Assembly: GCF_002934625.1 (NCBI RefSeq)
Contig: NZ_PTJD01000003.1
Span: forward strand, 124,001-188,000
Direction: 5' to 3'
Length of the DNA stretch: 64,000 nt
Source of the DNA: Kineococcus xinjiangensis
GTDB lineage: Bacteria; Actinomycetota; Actinomycetes; Actinomycetales; Kineococcaceae
Shown: positions 56,563 to 64,000 of the stretch, piece after piece
Numbering within the stretch: position 1 is the first letter of the stretch
Layout of the letters: every line of letters begins with the position of its first letter
Program-made: the position numbers and the translations under genes
The notes under the pieces: generated by a model
Database searches by the model: none
What the model saw: the letters and a program-made list of their open reading frames with translations, nothing else
Told to the model about the DNA's origin: nothing

Positions 56563-57051
56563 GTGCCCAGCCTCGCCGCCGCGCTCGCCGAGTCCACCGG
56601 TGATGCCGCGCTCACCGCCTACAGCAGCTCGTACGTGGTCCAGCCCTCCTCGTTCCTGGGGTACTTCGGGCTGGAGGGGATGCCCTGGTACTTCGTGGCG
56701 CTGCAGCTGCTGTCGGTCTTCGCCCCGGCGGTGCTCGTGGTGGTCGTCGTGGTGGCCCTGGTGGTGCTGCCGCGGCTGGTGCGCTCCGCCGTGCGCGAGG
56801 GCGTCCGGGAGGGCATCGTGGCCGGCATGCGGGTGGCCCGGGAGTCGCAGGCGCGGGAGGCGGAGGCGTGGGACGCGCCCTCCGTCGCACCGGTGGAGCG
56901 GGAGGCCCCGGCCCCCGGCGAGCCGGTGTGGGGGGAGCCGCGCTGGGCTCCGGAGCCGGCCGCGCAGTGGCAGGGCGCGCCGAGGCCGGAGGTCCCGCGC
57001 CGGCGCGGGGAGCAGGTCGGTGCCGACCGCAGCGAGGGCTGGCGCCCCTGA
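56563..57051 (+). CDS. hypothetical single-helix membrane protein
   Basis: A 162-residue protein not recognised. Residues about 25-45 (SFLGYFGLEGMPWYFVALQ) run into one long hydrophobic helix LLSVFAPAVLVVVVVVALVV, then an amphipathic basic stretch LPRLVRSAVREGVREGIVAG and a Pro/Glu/Ala-rich, Trp-containing disordered tail. The start is supported by a leaderless -10 box. It is divergent from the nuclease gene and upstream of icd. No function can be offered. Confidence 0.75.
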   Translation: MPSLAAALAESTGDAALTAYSSSYVVQPSSFLGYFGLEGMPWYFVALQLLSVFAPAVLVVVVVVALVVLPRLVRSAVREGVREGIVAGMRVARESQAREAEAWDAPSVAPVEREAPAPGEPVWGEPRWAPEPAAQWQGAPRPEVPRRRGEQVGADRSEGWRP

Positions 57052-57078
57052 GCCGTGCCGCCGCACGGCGATGCCCGG

Positions 57079-57096
57079 TATCTTGATGTCGAAACA
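57079..57096. promoter_or_regulatory. imperfect palindrome upstream of icd
   Basis: The segment around TATCTTGATGTCGAAACA, 52-70 nt before icd, is AT-rich and imperfectly palindromic, suggesting a promoter or operator of icd. Confidence 0.35.
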
Positions 57097-57147
57097 GATG
57101 TGCCGCTCGCGCCGCCGCGGGCGTCCGACCTAGCGAGGAGACCAGGC

Positions 57148-58362
57148 GTGGCGAAGATCAAGGTGCAGGGCCCCGTCGTCGAGCTCGACGGCGACGAGAT
57201 GACCCGGATCATCTGGCAGTTCATCAAGGACCGCCTGATCCACCCCTACCTCGACGTCGACCTGCGGTACTACGACCTCGGGATGCAGAACCGCGACGCG
57301 ACCGACGACCAGGTCACCATCGACGCCGCCAACGCCATCAAGGAGCACGGTGTCGGCGTCAAGTGCGCCACCATCACCCCCGACGAGGCCCGCGTCGAGG
57401 AGTTCGGCCTGAAGAAGATGTGGCGCTCGCCGAACGGCACCATCCGCAACATCCTCGGCGGCGTCATCTTCCGCGAGCCGATCATCATCTCGAACATCCC
57501 GCGCCTGGTCCCCGGCTGGACCAAGCCGATCATCGTCGGCCGGCACGCCTTCGGCGACCAGTACCGCGCCACCGACTTCCGCTTCCCCGGCGAGGGCACC
57601 CTCACGGTGACCTTCACGCCGAAGGACGGCTCCGAGCCCATCCAGCACGAGGTGTTCCAGGCACCGGGCGCGGGCGTGTCGCTGTCGATGTACAACCTCG
57701 ACTCCTCGATCATCGACTTCGCCCGCGCGTCGCTGAACTACGGCCTGGCCCGGAACTACCCGGTGTACCTGTCCACGAAGAACACGATCCTCAAGGCCTA
57801 CGACGGCCGCTTCAAGGACATCTTCGAGGAGGTCTACGAGTCGGAGTTCAAGGAGCAGTTCGAGAAGGCCGGGCTGACCTACGAGCACCGCCTCATCGAC
57901 GACATGGTCGCCTCTGCCCTGAAGTGGGAGGGCGGCTACGTCTGGGCCTGCAAGAACTACGACGGCGACGTGCAGTCCGACACCGTCGCGCAGGGCTTCG
58001 GCTCCCTGGGCCTGATGACCTCCGTGCTGGCGACGCCGGACGGGCGCACCGTGGAGGCCGAGGCGGCGCACGGCACGGTCACCCGCCACTACCGCCAGCA
58101 CCAGCAGGGCAAGCCCACGTCCACCAACCCGATCGCCTCGATCTACGCGTGGACGCGCGGCCTCGCCCACCGCGGCAAGCTGGACTCCACCCCCGAGGTG
58201 ACCGGCTTCGCCGAGACCCTCGAGGACGTCGTCATCAAGACCGTCGAGGGCGGGCAGATGACCAAGGACCTCGCGATCCTCGTCGGCCCGGAGCAGGGCT
58301 TCCTCACCACCGAGGAGTTCCTGGGCGCGCTGGACGAGAACCTGCAGGCCCGCCTGGCCTGA
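57148..58362 (+). CDS. icd: NADP-dependent isocitrate dehydrogenase, dimeric type
   Basis: Oxidative decarboxylation of isocitrate to 2-oxoglutarate, making NADPH. The 404-residue protein is of the homodimeric (eukaryote-like, type II) form: [19 protein letters not shown] at the N-terminus, [27 protein letters not shown] (substrate Ser/Asn), [20 protein letters not shown] with the metal-binding aspartates, and [12 protein letters not shown] for NADP. Actinobacteria often have the monomeric Idh instead, so the choice is of some note. GTG at 57148 has a GAGGAG ribosome binding site. A perfect palindromic terminator follows. Confidence 0.97.
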   Translation: MAKIKVQGPVVELDGDEMTRIIWQFIKDRLIHPYLDVDLRYYDLGMQNRDATDDQVTIDAANAIKEHGVGVKCATITPDEARVEEFGLKKMWRSPNGTIRNILGGVIFREPIIISNIPRLVPGWTKPIIVGRHAFGDQYRATDFRFPGEGTLTVTFTPKDGSEPIQHEVFQAPGAGVSLSMYNLDSSIIDFARASLNYGLARNYPVYLSTKNTILKAYDGRFKDIFEEVYESEFKEQFEKAGLTYEHRLIDDMVASALKWEGGYVWACKNYDGDVQSDTVAQGFGSLGLMTSVLATPDGRTVEAEAAHGTVTRHYRQHQQGKPTSTNPIASIYAWTRGLAHRGKLDSTPEVTGFAETLEDVVIKTVEGGQMTKDLAILVGPEQGFLTTEEFLGALDENLQARLA

Positions 58363-58376
58363 CGCGACCGCTCGTC

Positions 58377-58416
58377 GCCGGCGGCCCGGAACCCCGCGGG
58401 GTTCCGGGCCGCCGGC
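58377..58416 (+). terminator. perfect 40-base palindrome after icd
   Basis: GCCGGCGGCCCGGAACCCCG and its exact reverse complement meet without a spacer. It starts 15 nt after the icd stop. Confidence 0.85.
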
Positions 58417-58487
58417 ACGTCCGGGACCGGGCGTCGGGGCGCCCTCGACGCCCCGCGTGCGCAGCCCGAACGGCTCACCCGCCGGTG

Positions 58488-58502
58488 CGGCCGTTCGGGT
58501 GA
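58488..58502 (+). promoter_or_regulatory. 15-base motif shared with the metalloprotease gene
   Basis: Second copy of CGGCCGTTCGGGTGA, 85 nt before the ATG at 58588, the same distance as at 23466-23480. It also forms the right arm of a hairpin with CCCGAACGGC at 58465-58474. Confidence 0.5.
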
Positions 58503-58587
58503 CCGCGCTCGACGCGGGACCTGCGCGAGCCGACACGGAGAGAAGACCGGTGAGACCGTCACCGGCCCTCGTGGAGGTTGGGGAGAG

Positions 58588-59715
58588 ATGGACGACATCA
58601 ACGTGCTCGCGGACCGCCGCGGCGCCCTCGGGCGACGTGCCGTGCTGGCGGGCCTGGCCGGTGGTGCGGCGTTCACCCTCACCGGCTGCCAGACCGGCTC
58701 GGCCCCGGCGACGGCGCCGCCGCCGGAGCCCCTCCAGCTCTTCTCCGGTGCCGACCCCGTGGCGGCGGCCAACATCAGCGCCTTCGCGGGCGCCCCCTGG
58801 GTCAAGATCGACGTCTACGACTCCAGCGAGGACATGGTCACCAAGCTCCTCGACCCCAAGCGGACGGTCAAGTACGACGTCATCGTCGCGTCGAGCCACT
58901 ACGTGGGCGACCTGGCCGCCGCGGGCCTGCTGCTGCCGCTGGACAGGGCGAAGCTGAAGAACTTCGACAACCTCGACGTCGCCCACCTCGGGCTCGAGTT
59001 CGACCCGGAGAACCGCTGGTCGGTGCCGAAGAACTCCGGCGCCACCGGCTTCGTCTACGACACCACGGTGATCCCGCGGGAGCTGACGTCGTGGGCGGAC
59101 TTCCTCGACGCCGCCCAGCACGAGGCCAGCGGGCGCACGTCACTGCTGGAGGACCCCCTGGAGATCGGCTGCGCGGTGCTGGCCGCCCGCGGGCTGGACC
59201 CCAACACCGAGGACGTCGCCGCCCTGCGCCAGATCCAGCCGTTCCTCGTCGACGTCCTCGCCCCGCACATCGCCGGCTTCGACTCGAAGATCGGCATCGG
59301 GGCGCTCGCCGCGGACCGCTACGCGCTGAGCCAGTGCTACAACGGCGACGCCCGCAAGGGGATCCTCAAGTCCGCCGACCCGGCCAAGTGGCGCTTCGTC
59401 TACCCGAAGCCGACGGCGAACATGTGGATGGACAACTGGTGCATCCTCGCCGAGGCGTCCCAGCCCGACGTCGCCCACGCCTTCATCGACCACCTCCTCC
59501 ACCGCGACGCCTCCGCCGAGGAGGTCCGCGTGCACGGCTACGACACCTGCATCGGTGGCCTGCGGGACGAGGTGGCGCGCCTCGACGTGGAACTGCCGGA
59601 GCTGGTCTTCCCCACCGAGGACGTCCGCACGCGCGCCACCCGGCTGAAGAGCAACCAGGGGACCTCGGTCATCGCCGAGGCCGTCAACGCCATGCGCAGC
59701 AAGCTCGGTCGCTGA
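58588..59715 (+). CDS. orphan extracellular solute-binding lipoprotein (PotD-like)
   Basis: A 375-residue binding protein of the spermidine/putrescine class. [20 protein letters not shown] is a signal with a twin-Arg start and the lipobox LTGC. The mature protein has LQLFSGADPVAAANISAF, YDVIVASSHYVGDLAAAGLL, WSVPKNSGATGFVYDTTVIP, and MWMDNWCILAEASQPDVAHAFIDHL, the usual PotD order. The permease and ATPase genes that normally accompany it are absent here. The ATG has a GGGGAGAG ribosome binding site. It may serve a transporter elsewhere, or be a sensor; polyamine specificity is inferred from fold only. Confidence 0.88.
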   Translation: MDDINVLADRRGALGRRAVLAGLAGGAAFTLTGCQTGSAPATAPPPEPLQLFSGADPVAAANISAFAGAPWVKIDVYDSSEDMVTKLLDPKRTVKYDVIVASSHYVGDLAAAGLLLPLDRAKLKNFDNLDVAHLGLEFDPENRWSVPKNSGATGFVYDTTVIPRELTSWADFLDAAQHEASGRTSLLEDPLEIGCAVLAARGLDPNTEDVAALRQIQPFLVDVLAPHIAGFDSKIGIGALAADRYALSQCYNGDARKGILKSADPAKWRFVYPKPTANMWMDNWCILAEASQPDVAHAFIDHLLHRDASAEEVRVHGYDTCIGGLRDEVARLDVELPELVFPTEDVRTRATRLKSNQGTSVIAEAVNAMRSKLGR

Positions 59716-59733
59716 CCACCCCCGCCGGGGCGG

Positions 59734-60591
59734 TCAGCGGAAGACGACGGTGCGGTGGCCGTCGAGCAGCACCCGCTGCTCGGCGTGCCAGCGCACCGCG
59801 CGCGCCAGCGCGCGGCACTCCACGTCCTGGCCCAGGCGCACCAGGTCCGCCGGGGTCGAGCGGTGGTCGACGCGCTCCACGTCCTGCTCGATGATCGGCC
59901 CCTCGTCGAGGTCCGCCGTGACGTAGTGCGCCGTGGCGCCGATGAGCTTCACGCCGCGGTCGTGGGCCTGGTGGTAGGGCCGCGCCCCCTTGAAGCTCGG
60001 CAGGAACGAGTGGTGGATGTTGATGGCGCGCCCCGCCAGGGACTGGCAGAGCGCGTCCGAGAGCACCTGCATGTAGCGGGCCAGCACCACCAGCTCCACC
60101 GCCTCGGCCTCGACGAGCTCCAGCAGGCGCCGCTCCGCCGCGGGCTTGGACTCCGGGTCCCCGGCGACCACCGGCACGTGGTGGAACGGCACGCCGTAGA
60201 ACTCCGCCATCGGCGCCAGGTCGGGGTGGTTCGACACGACGGCCACCACCTCCACCGGCAGGGCCCCGGAGCGCTGCCGGAACAGCAGGTCGTTGAGGCA
60301 GTGCCCCTCCTTGGACACCATCACCACCGTCCGCACCGGGCGCTCGGCGTGCACCAGCCGCCACGCCAGGTCGAAGCGGCGGGCCACCACCTGCAGGTTC
60401 GCGCGCAGCGCCTCGTCGGAGGCGTCGGCCTCGAAGGCGACGCGCATGAAGAACTGCCCGGTGGCGGGGTTGCCGTACTGCTGGCTGTCCGTGATGTTCG
60501 CGTCCAGCGCCACCAGGGCGCCGGAGACGGCGTGGACGATGCCGGGGCGGTCCGGGCAGGAGAGGGTGAGAACCCGGGATCGGTCGGTCAC
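59734..60591 (-). CDS. purU: formyltetrahydrofolate deformylase
   Basis: Splits 10-formyl-THF to formate and THF, balancing one-carbon pools. The 285-residue protein has an N-terminal ACT domain (VLTLSCPDRPGIVHAVSGAL, then ITDSQQYGN) and a C-terminal formyltransferase fold with VVMVSKEGHCLNDLL, ARYMQVLS, NIHHSFLPSFKGARPY (catalytic His) and GATAHYVTADLDEGPII (catalytic Asp). GTG at 60591 follows a TAGGCT -10 box by 7 nt (leaderless). Its promoter shares bases with that of the isochorismate synthase gene. Confidence 0.97.
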   Translation of the reverse strand: MTDRSRVLTLSCPDRPGIVHAVSGALVALDANITDSQQYGNPATGQFFMRVAFEADASDEALRANLQVVARRFDLAWRLVHAERPVRTVVMVSKEGHCLNDLLFRQRSGALPVEVVAVVSNHPDLAPMAEFYGVPFHHVPVVAGDPESKPAAERRLLELVEAEAVELVVLARYMQVLSDALCQSLAGRAINIHHSFLPSFKGARPYHQAHDRGVKLIGATAHYVTADLDEGPIIEQDVERVDHRSTPADLVRLGQDVECRALARAVRWHAEQRVLLDGHRTVVFR

Positions 60592-60598
60592 CTGCGTG

Positions 60599-60608
60599 AG
60601 CCTAGGGT
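60599..60608. promoter_or_regulatory. overlapping divergent -10 boxes (purU / isochorismate synthase)
   Basis: TAGGCT on the minus strand (60604-60599) and TAGGGT on the plus strand (60603-60608) share the TA at 60603-60604. Two polymerases could not bind both, so the genes may be expressed in competition. Confidence 0.5.
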
Positions 60609-60655
60609 GCTGGGGTGTCGAGGGTGTGCGCGGTGCAGGCAGCGGGAGGACGGCG

Positions 60656-61894
60656 GTGAGCAGCCCCGGAGGACCCGCCGGTCGTGGCGGGGGAGTCCTG
60701 CCGCCGCAGGTCACCGCCGCCCTCGAGCGCGACGCGGCCGTGCTGGTCTCGCCGGAGGAGCTGCTGGTCGGTGCCCGCCGCACGCCGGTCGCGGGGCGCA
60801 GCGGGCGGGAGCAGCTCGCAGGGCTGGCGCAGGAGCTCGCGGCGGCCCCCGCCGGCTCCCTGGCGATCGGTGCCGTGCCCTTCGACCCCGCCGCACCCGG
60901 TGCCCTCGCCATCGCCACCGACGTCCTGCGGCTGCCCCGCAGCCACCGCCGCGGCGCCGCGGTCCCGCCCTCGGTGCCCGGCGGCGGGGGCCTGCAGGTG
61001 CTGCGCTCGACCCCCCGGCCCTCGCCGGAGGAGCACCGGCAGGCCGTGGCCGACGCGGTGCGGCGCATCGCCGCCGGGGACCTGGCGAAGGTGGTGCTGG
61101 CCCGCTCCGTCGACGTGCGCCTGCGGAACGCACCCGCGGTCGCCGACGTCGTGGAGCGCCTCGCCGCGGCCAACCCGACCGCCCGGGTGCTGGCCGTGCC
61201 GCTGCCGGCGCCGGCCGGGACGTGGCTGGTGGGCGCGACCCCGGAGCTGCTGGTGCGCCGCCGCGGCCGTGAGGTGGTGTCGGTGCCCCTGGCCGGTTCC
61301 CAGCCGCGCTCGTCCGACCCGGCGGTGGACGCGACCCGCGCCGCCCGGCTGGTCGGCTCGGACAAGGACCGCCGCGAGCACGACTTCGTCGTGGAGGCCA
61401 TCGTGGAGGCCCTGCGCCCGCTGTGCACGGAGGTGCGGGCGCCGGCTCCCGAGCTGCTCGCCACCCCGGCCGTCTGGCACCTGGCCACCACCATCACCGG
61501 GCGGCTGCGCGACCCCGCCACCACGTCCGCCGACCTCGTGGCGGCGCTGCACCCCACCCCGGCCGTCGCGGGCACCCCCCGCGACGCCGCGGTCGCCCTC
61601 ATCGCGGAGCTGGAGGGCTTCGACAGGGGCTGCTACGCGGGGGCGATCGGGTGGCAGGACGGCGCCGGGGACGGTGAGTGGTCGGTCGGGGTGCGCTGCG
61701 CGGAGCTGGCCGGCAACCGCCTGCGCCTGTTCGCCGGCGGGGGCATCGTCGCCGGGTCGGACCCCGAGGCGGAGCTGGCCGAGACCAGCGCGAAGCTGCG
61801 CACCGTGCTCGACGCCCTGGGCATCGAGGCCGGGGTGGCCTCCGGACGGGGGAGCGTCGCCGGATCCGGCGGAACGGGCCGCGCCGTCGGCTAA
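60656..61894 (+). CDS. isochorismate synthase (MenF/EntC/DhbC family)
   Basis: Makes isochorismate from chorismate for menaquinone or catechol siderophores. The 412-residue protein shows the chorismate-binding fold: [16 protein letters not shown] (catalytic Lys), [41 protein letters not shown] and [26 protein letters not shown], with the Mg-binding glutamates. GTG at 60656 has a GGGAGGA ribosome binding site and a leader of about 40 nt. No menD, menB or siderophore genes are adjacent, so the pathway is not decided by context; menaquinone is the more common case in actinobacteria. Confidence 0.93.
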   Translation: MSSPGGPAGRGGGVLPPQVTAALERDAAVLVSPEELLVGARRTPVAGRSGREQLAGLAQELAAAPAGSLAIGAVPFDPAAPGALAIATDVLRLPRSHRRGAAVPPSVPGGGGLQVLRSTPRPSPEEHRQAVADAVRRIAAGDLAKVVLARSVDVRLRNAPAVADVVERLAAANPTARVLAVPLPAPAGTWLVGATPELLVRRRGREVVSVPLAGSQPRSSDPAVDATRAARLVGSDKDRREHDFVVEAIVEALRPLCTEVRAPAPELLATPAVWHLATTITGRLRDPATTSADLVAALHPTPAVAGTPRDAAVALIAELEGFDRGCYAGAIGWQDGAGDGEWSVGVRCAELAGNRLRLFAGGGIVAGSDPEAELAETSAKLRTVLDALGIEAGVASGRGSVAGSGGTGRAVG

Positions 61895-61897
61895 CCT
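61892..61897 (+). promoter_or_regulatory. -10 box of glyA-folD
   Basis: TAACCT overlapping the stop of the isochorismate synthase gene; transcription would start just before the riboswitch. Confidence 0.5.
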
Positions 61898-61899
61898 GG

Positions 61900-61990
61900 G
61901 CGCAGTCGCGACTGGCGAAGGTGGGTCACCACCGGGGAGCGGCGCACGAGGCACACCGACTGACGGGTCGTCCGCCTGGGCCCTGGTCGC
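61900..61990 (+). ncRNA. ZTP (pfl) riboswitch in the glyA leader
   Basis: The leader contains the conserved pfl blocks in order: GACTGGCG (61910-61917), a GGTGG/CCACC hairpin (61920-61933), CCGGGGAGCGG (61932-61942) and CCGCCTGGGC (61972-61981). The class binds ZTP/ZMP and turns on one-carbon and purine genes such as glyA, folD and purH; here glyA and folD follow. I see no terminator hairpin before glyA, so control is probably at translation. Edges are approximate. Confidence 0.85.
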
Positions 61991-62033
61991 CACCGACAGC
62001 GCACCCGACCGCCGAGATGCCCCGGAGGACCCC

Positions 62034-63341
62034 GTGACCGACGTCCTGCCCGACGCCACGACCGCCCAGCTCACCGACGCCCCGCTCGCCCAGGTGGACC
62101 CCGAGATCGCCGCGGTCCTCGACGCCGAGCTCGGCCGGCAGCGCGACACCCTCGAGATGATCGCGAGCGAGAACTTCGCCCCCCGCGCGGTCCTCGAGGC
62201 GCAGGGCTCCGCCCTGACCAACAAGTACGCCGAGGGCTACCCCGGCAAGCGGTACTACGGCGGCTGCGAGCACGTCGACGTGGCCGAGCAGCTCGCCATC
62301 GCCCGCGTGAAGGACCTCTTCGGCGCGCAGCACGCCAACGTCCAGCCGCACTCCGGCGCCACCGCCAACGCCGCGGCGATGCACGCGCTGATCCGCCACG
62401 GCGACGGCATCCTCGGCCTGGAGCTCGCCCACGGCGGCCACCTCACCCACGGCATGAAGATCAACTTCTCGGGGCGCCTGTACGACGTCGCCGCCTACGG
62501 CGTGGACCCGCAGACCTTCCGCGTCGACATGGACGTCGTGCGCGAGAAGGCCCTCGAGGCCCGCCCGAAGCTGATCATCGCCGGCTGGTCGGCCTACCCC
62601 CGCCACCTCGACTTCGCCGCCTTCCGCGCCATCGCGGACGAGGTCGGCGCCCACTTCATGGTGGACATGGCCCACTTCGCGGGCCTCGTCGCCGCCGGCC
62701 TGCACCCCAGCCCCGTGCCGCACGCCGACGTCGTGACCTCCACGGTCCACAAGACCCTCGCCGGTCCCCGCTCCGGCGTCATCCTCTGCCGCGAGGAGTT
62801 CGCCAAGAAGATCGACTCCGCGGTCTTCCCCGGCCAGCAGGGTGGCCCGCTCATGCACGTCATCGCGGGCAAGGCCGTCGCGTTCAAGCTCGCCGCGGGG
62901 GAGGAGTTCCGCGACCGCCAGCGCCGCACCCTCGAGGGCGCGCAGATCATCGCCGAGCGCCTCATGCAGAAGGACGCCGTCGACGCGGGCGTCTCCGTCC
63001 TCACCGGCGGCACCGACGTGCACCTCGTGCTCGTCGACCTGCGCAACTCCGCCCTCGACGGGCAGCAGGCGGAGGACCGCCTCCACGAGGTCGGCGTCAC
63101 CGTCAACCGCAACGCCGTCCCCTTCGACCCGCGCCCGCCGCGCGTCACCTCCGGCCTGCGCATCGGCACCCCGGCGCTCGCCACCCGCGGCTTCGGCGCG
63201 GAGGAGTTCACCGAGGTCGCCGACGTCATCGCCGCCGCCCTTCAGCCCGGCTTCGACGCCGACGCCCTGCGCGCCCGCGTCCGCAAGCTCACCGAGCAGT
63301 TCCCGCTCTACCCCTCCACCCCCGCCCAGGTGAGCGCGTGA
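62034..63341 (+). CDS. glyA: serine hydroxymethyltransferase
   Basis: Interconverts serine and glycine with 5,10-methylene-THF. The 435-residue PLP enzyme has [51 protein letters not shown], the [11 protein letters not shown] loop, [19 protein letters not shown] (Asp and His at the cofactor) and [13 protein letters not shown] with the PLP lysine (HKTL), then the C-terminal [16 protein letters not shown] at 62034 has a GGAGGA ribosome binding site. Expression is probably controlled by the ZTP riboswitch. folD overlaps its stop. Confidence 0.98.
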   Translation: MTDVLPDATTAQLTDAPLAQVDPEIAAVLDAELGRQRDTLEMIASENFAPRAVLEAQGSALTNKYAEGYPGKRYYGGCEHVDVAEQLAIARVKDLFGAQHANVQPHSGATANAAAMHALIRHGDGILGLELAHGGHLTHGMKINFSGRLYDVAAYGVDPQTFRVDMDVVREKALEARPKLIIAGWSAYPRHLDFAAFRAIADEVGAHFMVDMAHFAGLVAAGLHPSPVPHADVVTSTVHKTLAGPRSGVILCREEFAKKIDSAVFPGQQGGPLMHVIAGKAVAFKLAAGEEFRDRQRRTLEGAQIIAERLMQKDAVDAGVSVLTGGTDVHLVLVDLRNSALDGQQAEDRLHEVGVTVNRNAVPFDPRPPRVTSGLRIGTPALATRGFGAEEFTEVADVIAAALQPGFDADALRARVRKLTEQFPLYPSTPAQVSA

Positions 63342-64000
63342 CGGAGCCGGCCGTGCAGTCCACCACGGCGGTCGTCCTCGACGGCCGGGCCGCGGCCGCG
63401 GCCGTCAAGGACGACCTCACCGGGCGGGTCGCCGCCCTGCGCGAGCGGGGCGTCGTGCCCGGCCTCGGCACGGTCCTCGTCGGCGACGACCCCGGCAGCG
63501 CCAGCTACGTGCGCGGCAAGCACCGGGACTGCGCCGAGGTGGGGATCGCCTCGATCCAGGTCGAGCTGCCCGCCACCGCCACCCAGGCGGAGGTGGAGAG
63601 CGAGATCGCCCGGCTCAACGCCGACCCCGCCTGCACCGGGTTCATCGTCCAGCTGCCCCTGCCGAAGGGCATGGACGCCAACCGCGTCCTGGAGCTGGTC
63701 GACCCCGACAAGGACGCCGACGGCCTGCACCCGACCAACCTCGGGCGCCTGGTCCTGCGCGTCCGGGAGGACGTCACCTCGCCGCTGCCGTGCACCCCGC
63801 GCGGGGTGATCGACCTGCTGGGCCGCCACGACGTGCCGCTGGACGGTGCGGAGGTGGTCGTCGTGGGGCGGGGCGTGACCGTCGGCCGGCCCATCGGGCT
63901 GCTGCTGACCCGCGCCGGCGTCAACGCCACCGTGACCCTCTGCCACACCGGCACCCGCGACCTCGCCGCGCACCTGCGCCGCGCCGACGTGATCGTCGCC
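63338..64000 (+). CDS. folD: methylene-THF dehydrogenase / methenyl-THF cyclohydrolase, 3' end outside window
   Basis: Bifunctional folate enzyme that supplies 10-formyl-THF. The 221 residues visible have [21 protein letters not shown] (substrate Tyr and Lys), [35 protein letters not shown], and the NADP-binding [18 protein letters not shown], where most FolD have GRSxxVGxP; the Ser is Gly here. GTG at 63338 overlaps the glyA stop (GTGA), so it shares the riboswitch-controlled transcript. The window ends in the Rossmann domain at DVIVA. Confidence 0.97.
   Translation, partial: MTEPAVQSTTAVVLDGRAAAAAVKDDLTGRVAALRERGVVPGLGTVLVGDDPGSASYVRGKHRDCAEVGIASIQVELPATATQAEVESEIARLNADPACTGFIVQLPLPKGMDANRVLELVDPDKDADGLHPTNLGRLVLRVREDVTSPLPCTPRGVIDLLGRHDVPLDGAEVVVVGRGVTVGRPIGLLLTRAGVNATVTLCHTGTRDLAAHLRRADVIVA

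Overview
The window is very GC-rich bacterial chromosome. Most genes start with GTG, and many start directly behind a TAnnnT -10 box with no ribosome binding site, as is common in Actinomycetota. The gene orders sucC-sucD-perM-purN-purH and DUF3017-mdh, an Lsr2-type domain, the TCA-cycle genes and a CWB2-type wall protein all fit an actinomycete. Kineococcus or another member of Kineosporiales is my best guess; this is inferred from style and gene order, not from a search. No rRNA, tRNA, CRISPR array, insertion sequence or prophage was seen.

Layout. 1-8.8 kb: the 3' part of an ABC exporter half with a degraded ATP site, peptide deformylase, a secreted glycerophosphodiesterase, a CWB2 protein, guaA, a small ABM-domain protein, then SURF1, DUF3817 and Nudix genes in one overlapping run. 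8.9-15.4 kb: an iron-type ABC transporter (ATPase, permease, lipoprotein) that diverges from an 872-residue fusion of AMP-ligase, carrier protein and membrane acyltransferase; an IdeR/DtxR-like iron box lies between them. 15.4-29.2 kb: an FNT channel, a secreted beta-helix protein, a TetR-MMPL efflux pair with a perfect operator, pcrA, a metalloprotease with LGFP wall-binding repeats, corA with a leader peptide candidate, an SCO6745-type protein and an alpha/beta hydrolase. 29.4-44.5 kb: an OFA-type MFS carrier with its small subunit, the TCA and purine block sucCD-perM-purNH, a lipoprotein, an arabinan-active GH43 enzyme, a VOC protein, a sulfurtransferase, LacI, DUF3017 and mdh. 44.6-51.3 kb: a flavin reductase-like protein, a hydrolase, a SGNH acetylesterase flanked by two copies of one accessory domain, and a PIG-L deacetylase, flippase-like protein and glycosyltransferase group. 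51.4-56.5 kb: a YhaN/YhaO (Rad50/Mre11-like) pair whose ATPase carries a C-terminal Lsr2-type DNA-binding domain. 56.5-64 kb: icd, an orphan polyamine-type binding lipoprotein, purU, an isochorismate synthase, and glyA-folD behind a ZTP (pfl) riboswitch.

Themes. Folate one-carbon and purine genes recur (purN, purH, purU, glyA, folD, guaA), and the ZTP riboswitch links glyA-folD to purine status. sucCD, mdh and icd cover part of the TCA cycle. GH43, the SGNH esterase and the beta-helix protein suggest use of plant or pectic polysaccharide, with LacI-type control. The two most novel items are the YhaN-Lsr2/YhaO pair, which looks like a DNA-end processing machine with a xenogeneic-DNA reader attached, and the iron-box-controlled ligase-carrier-acyltransferase fusion.
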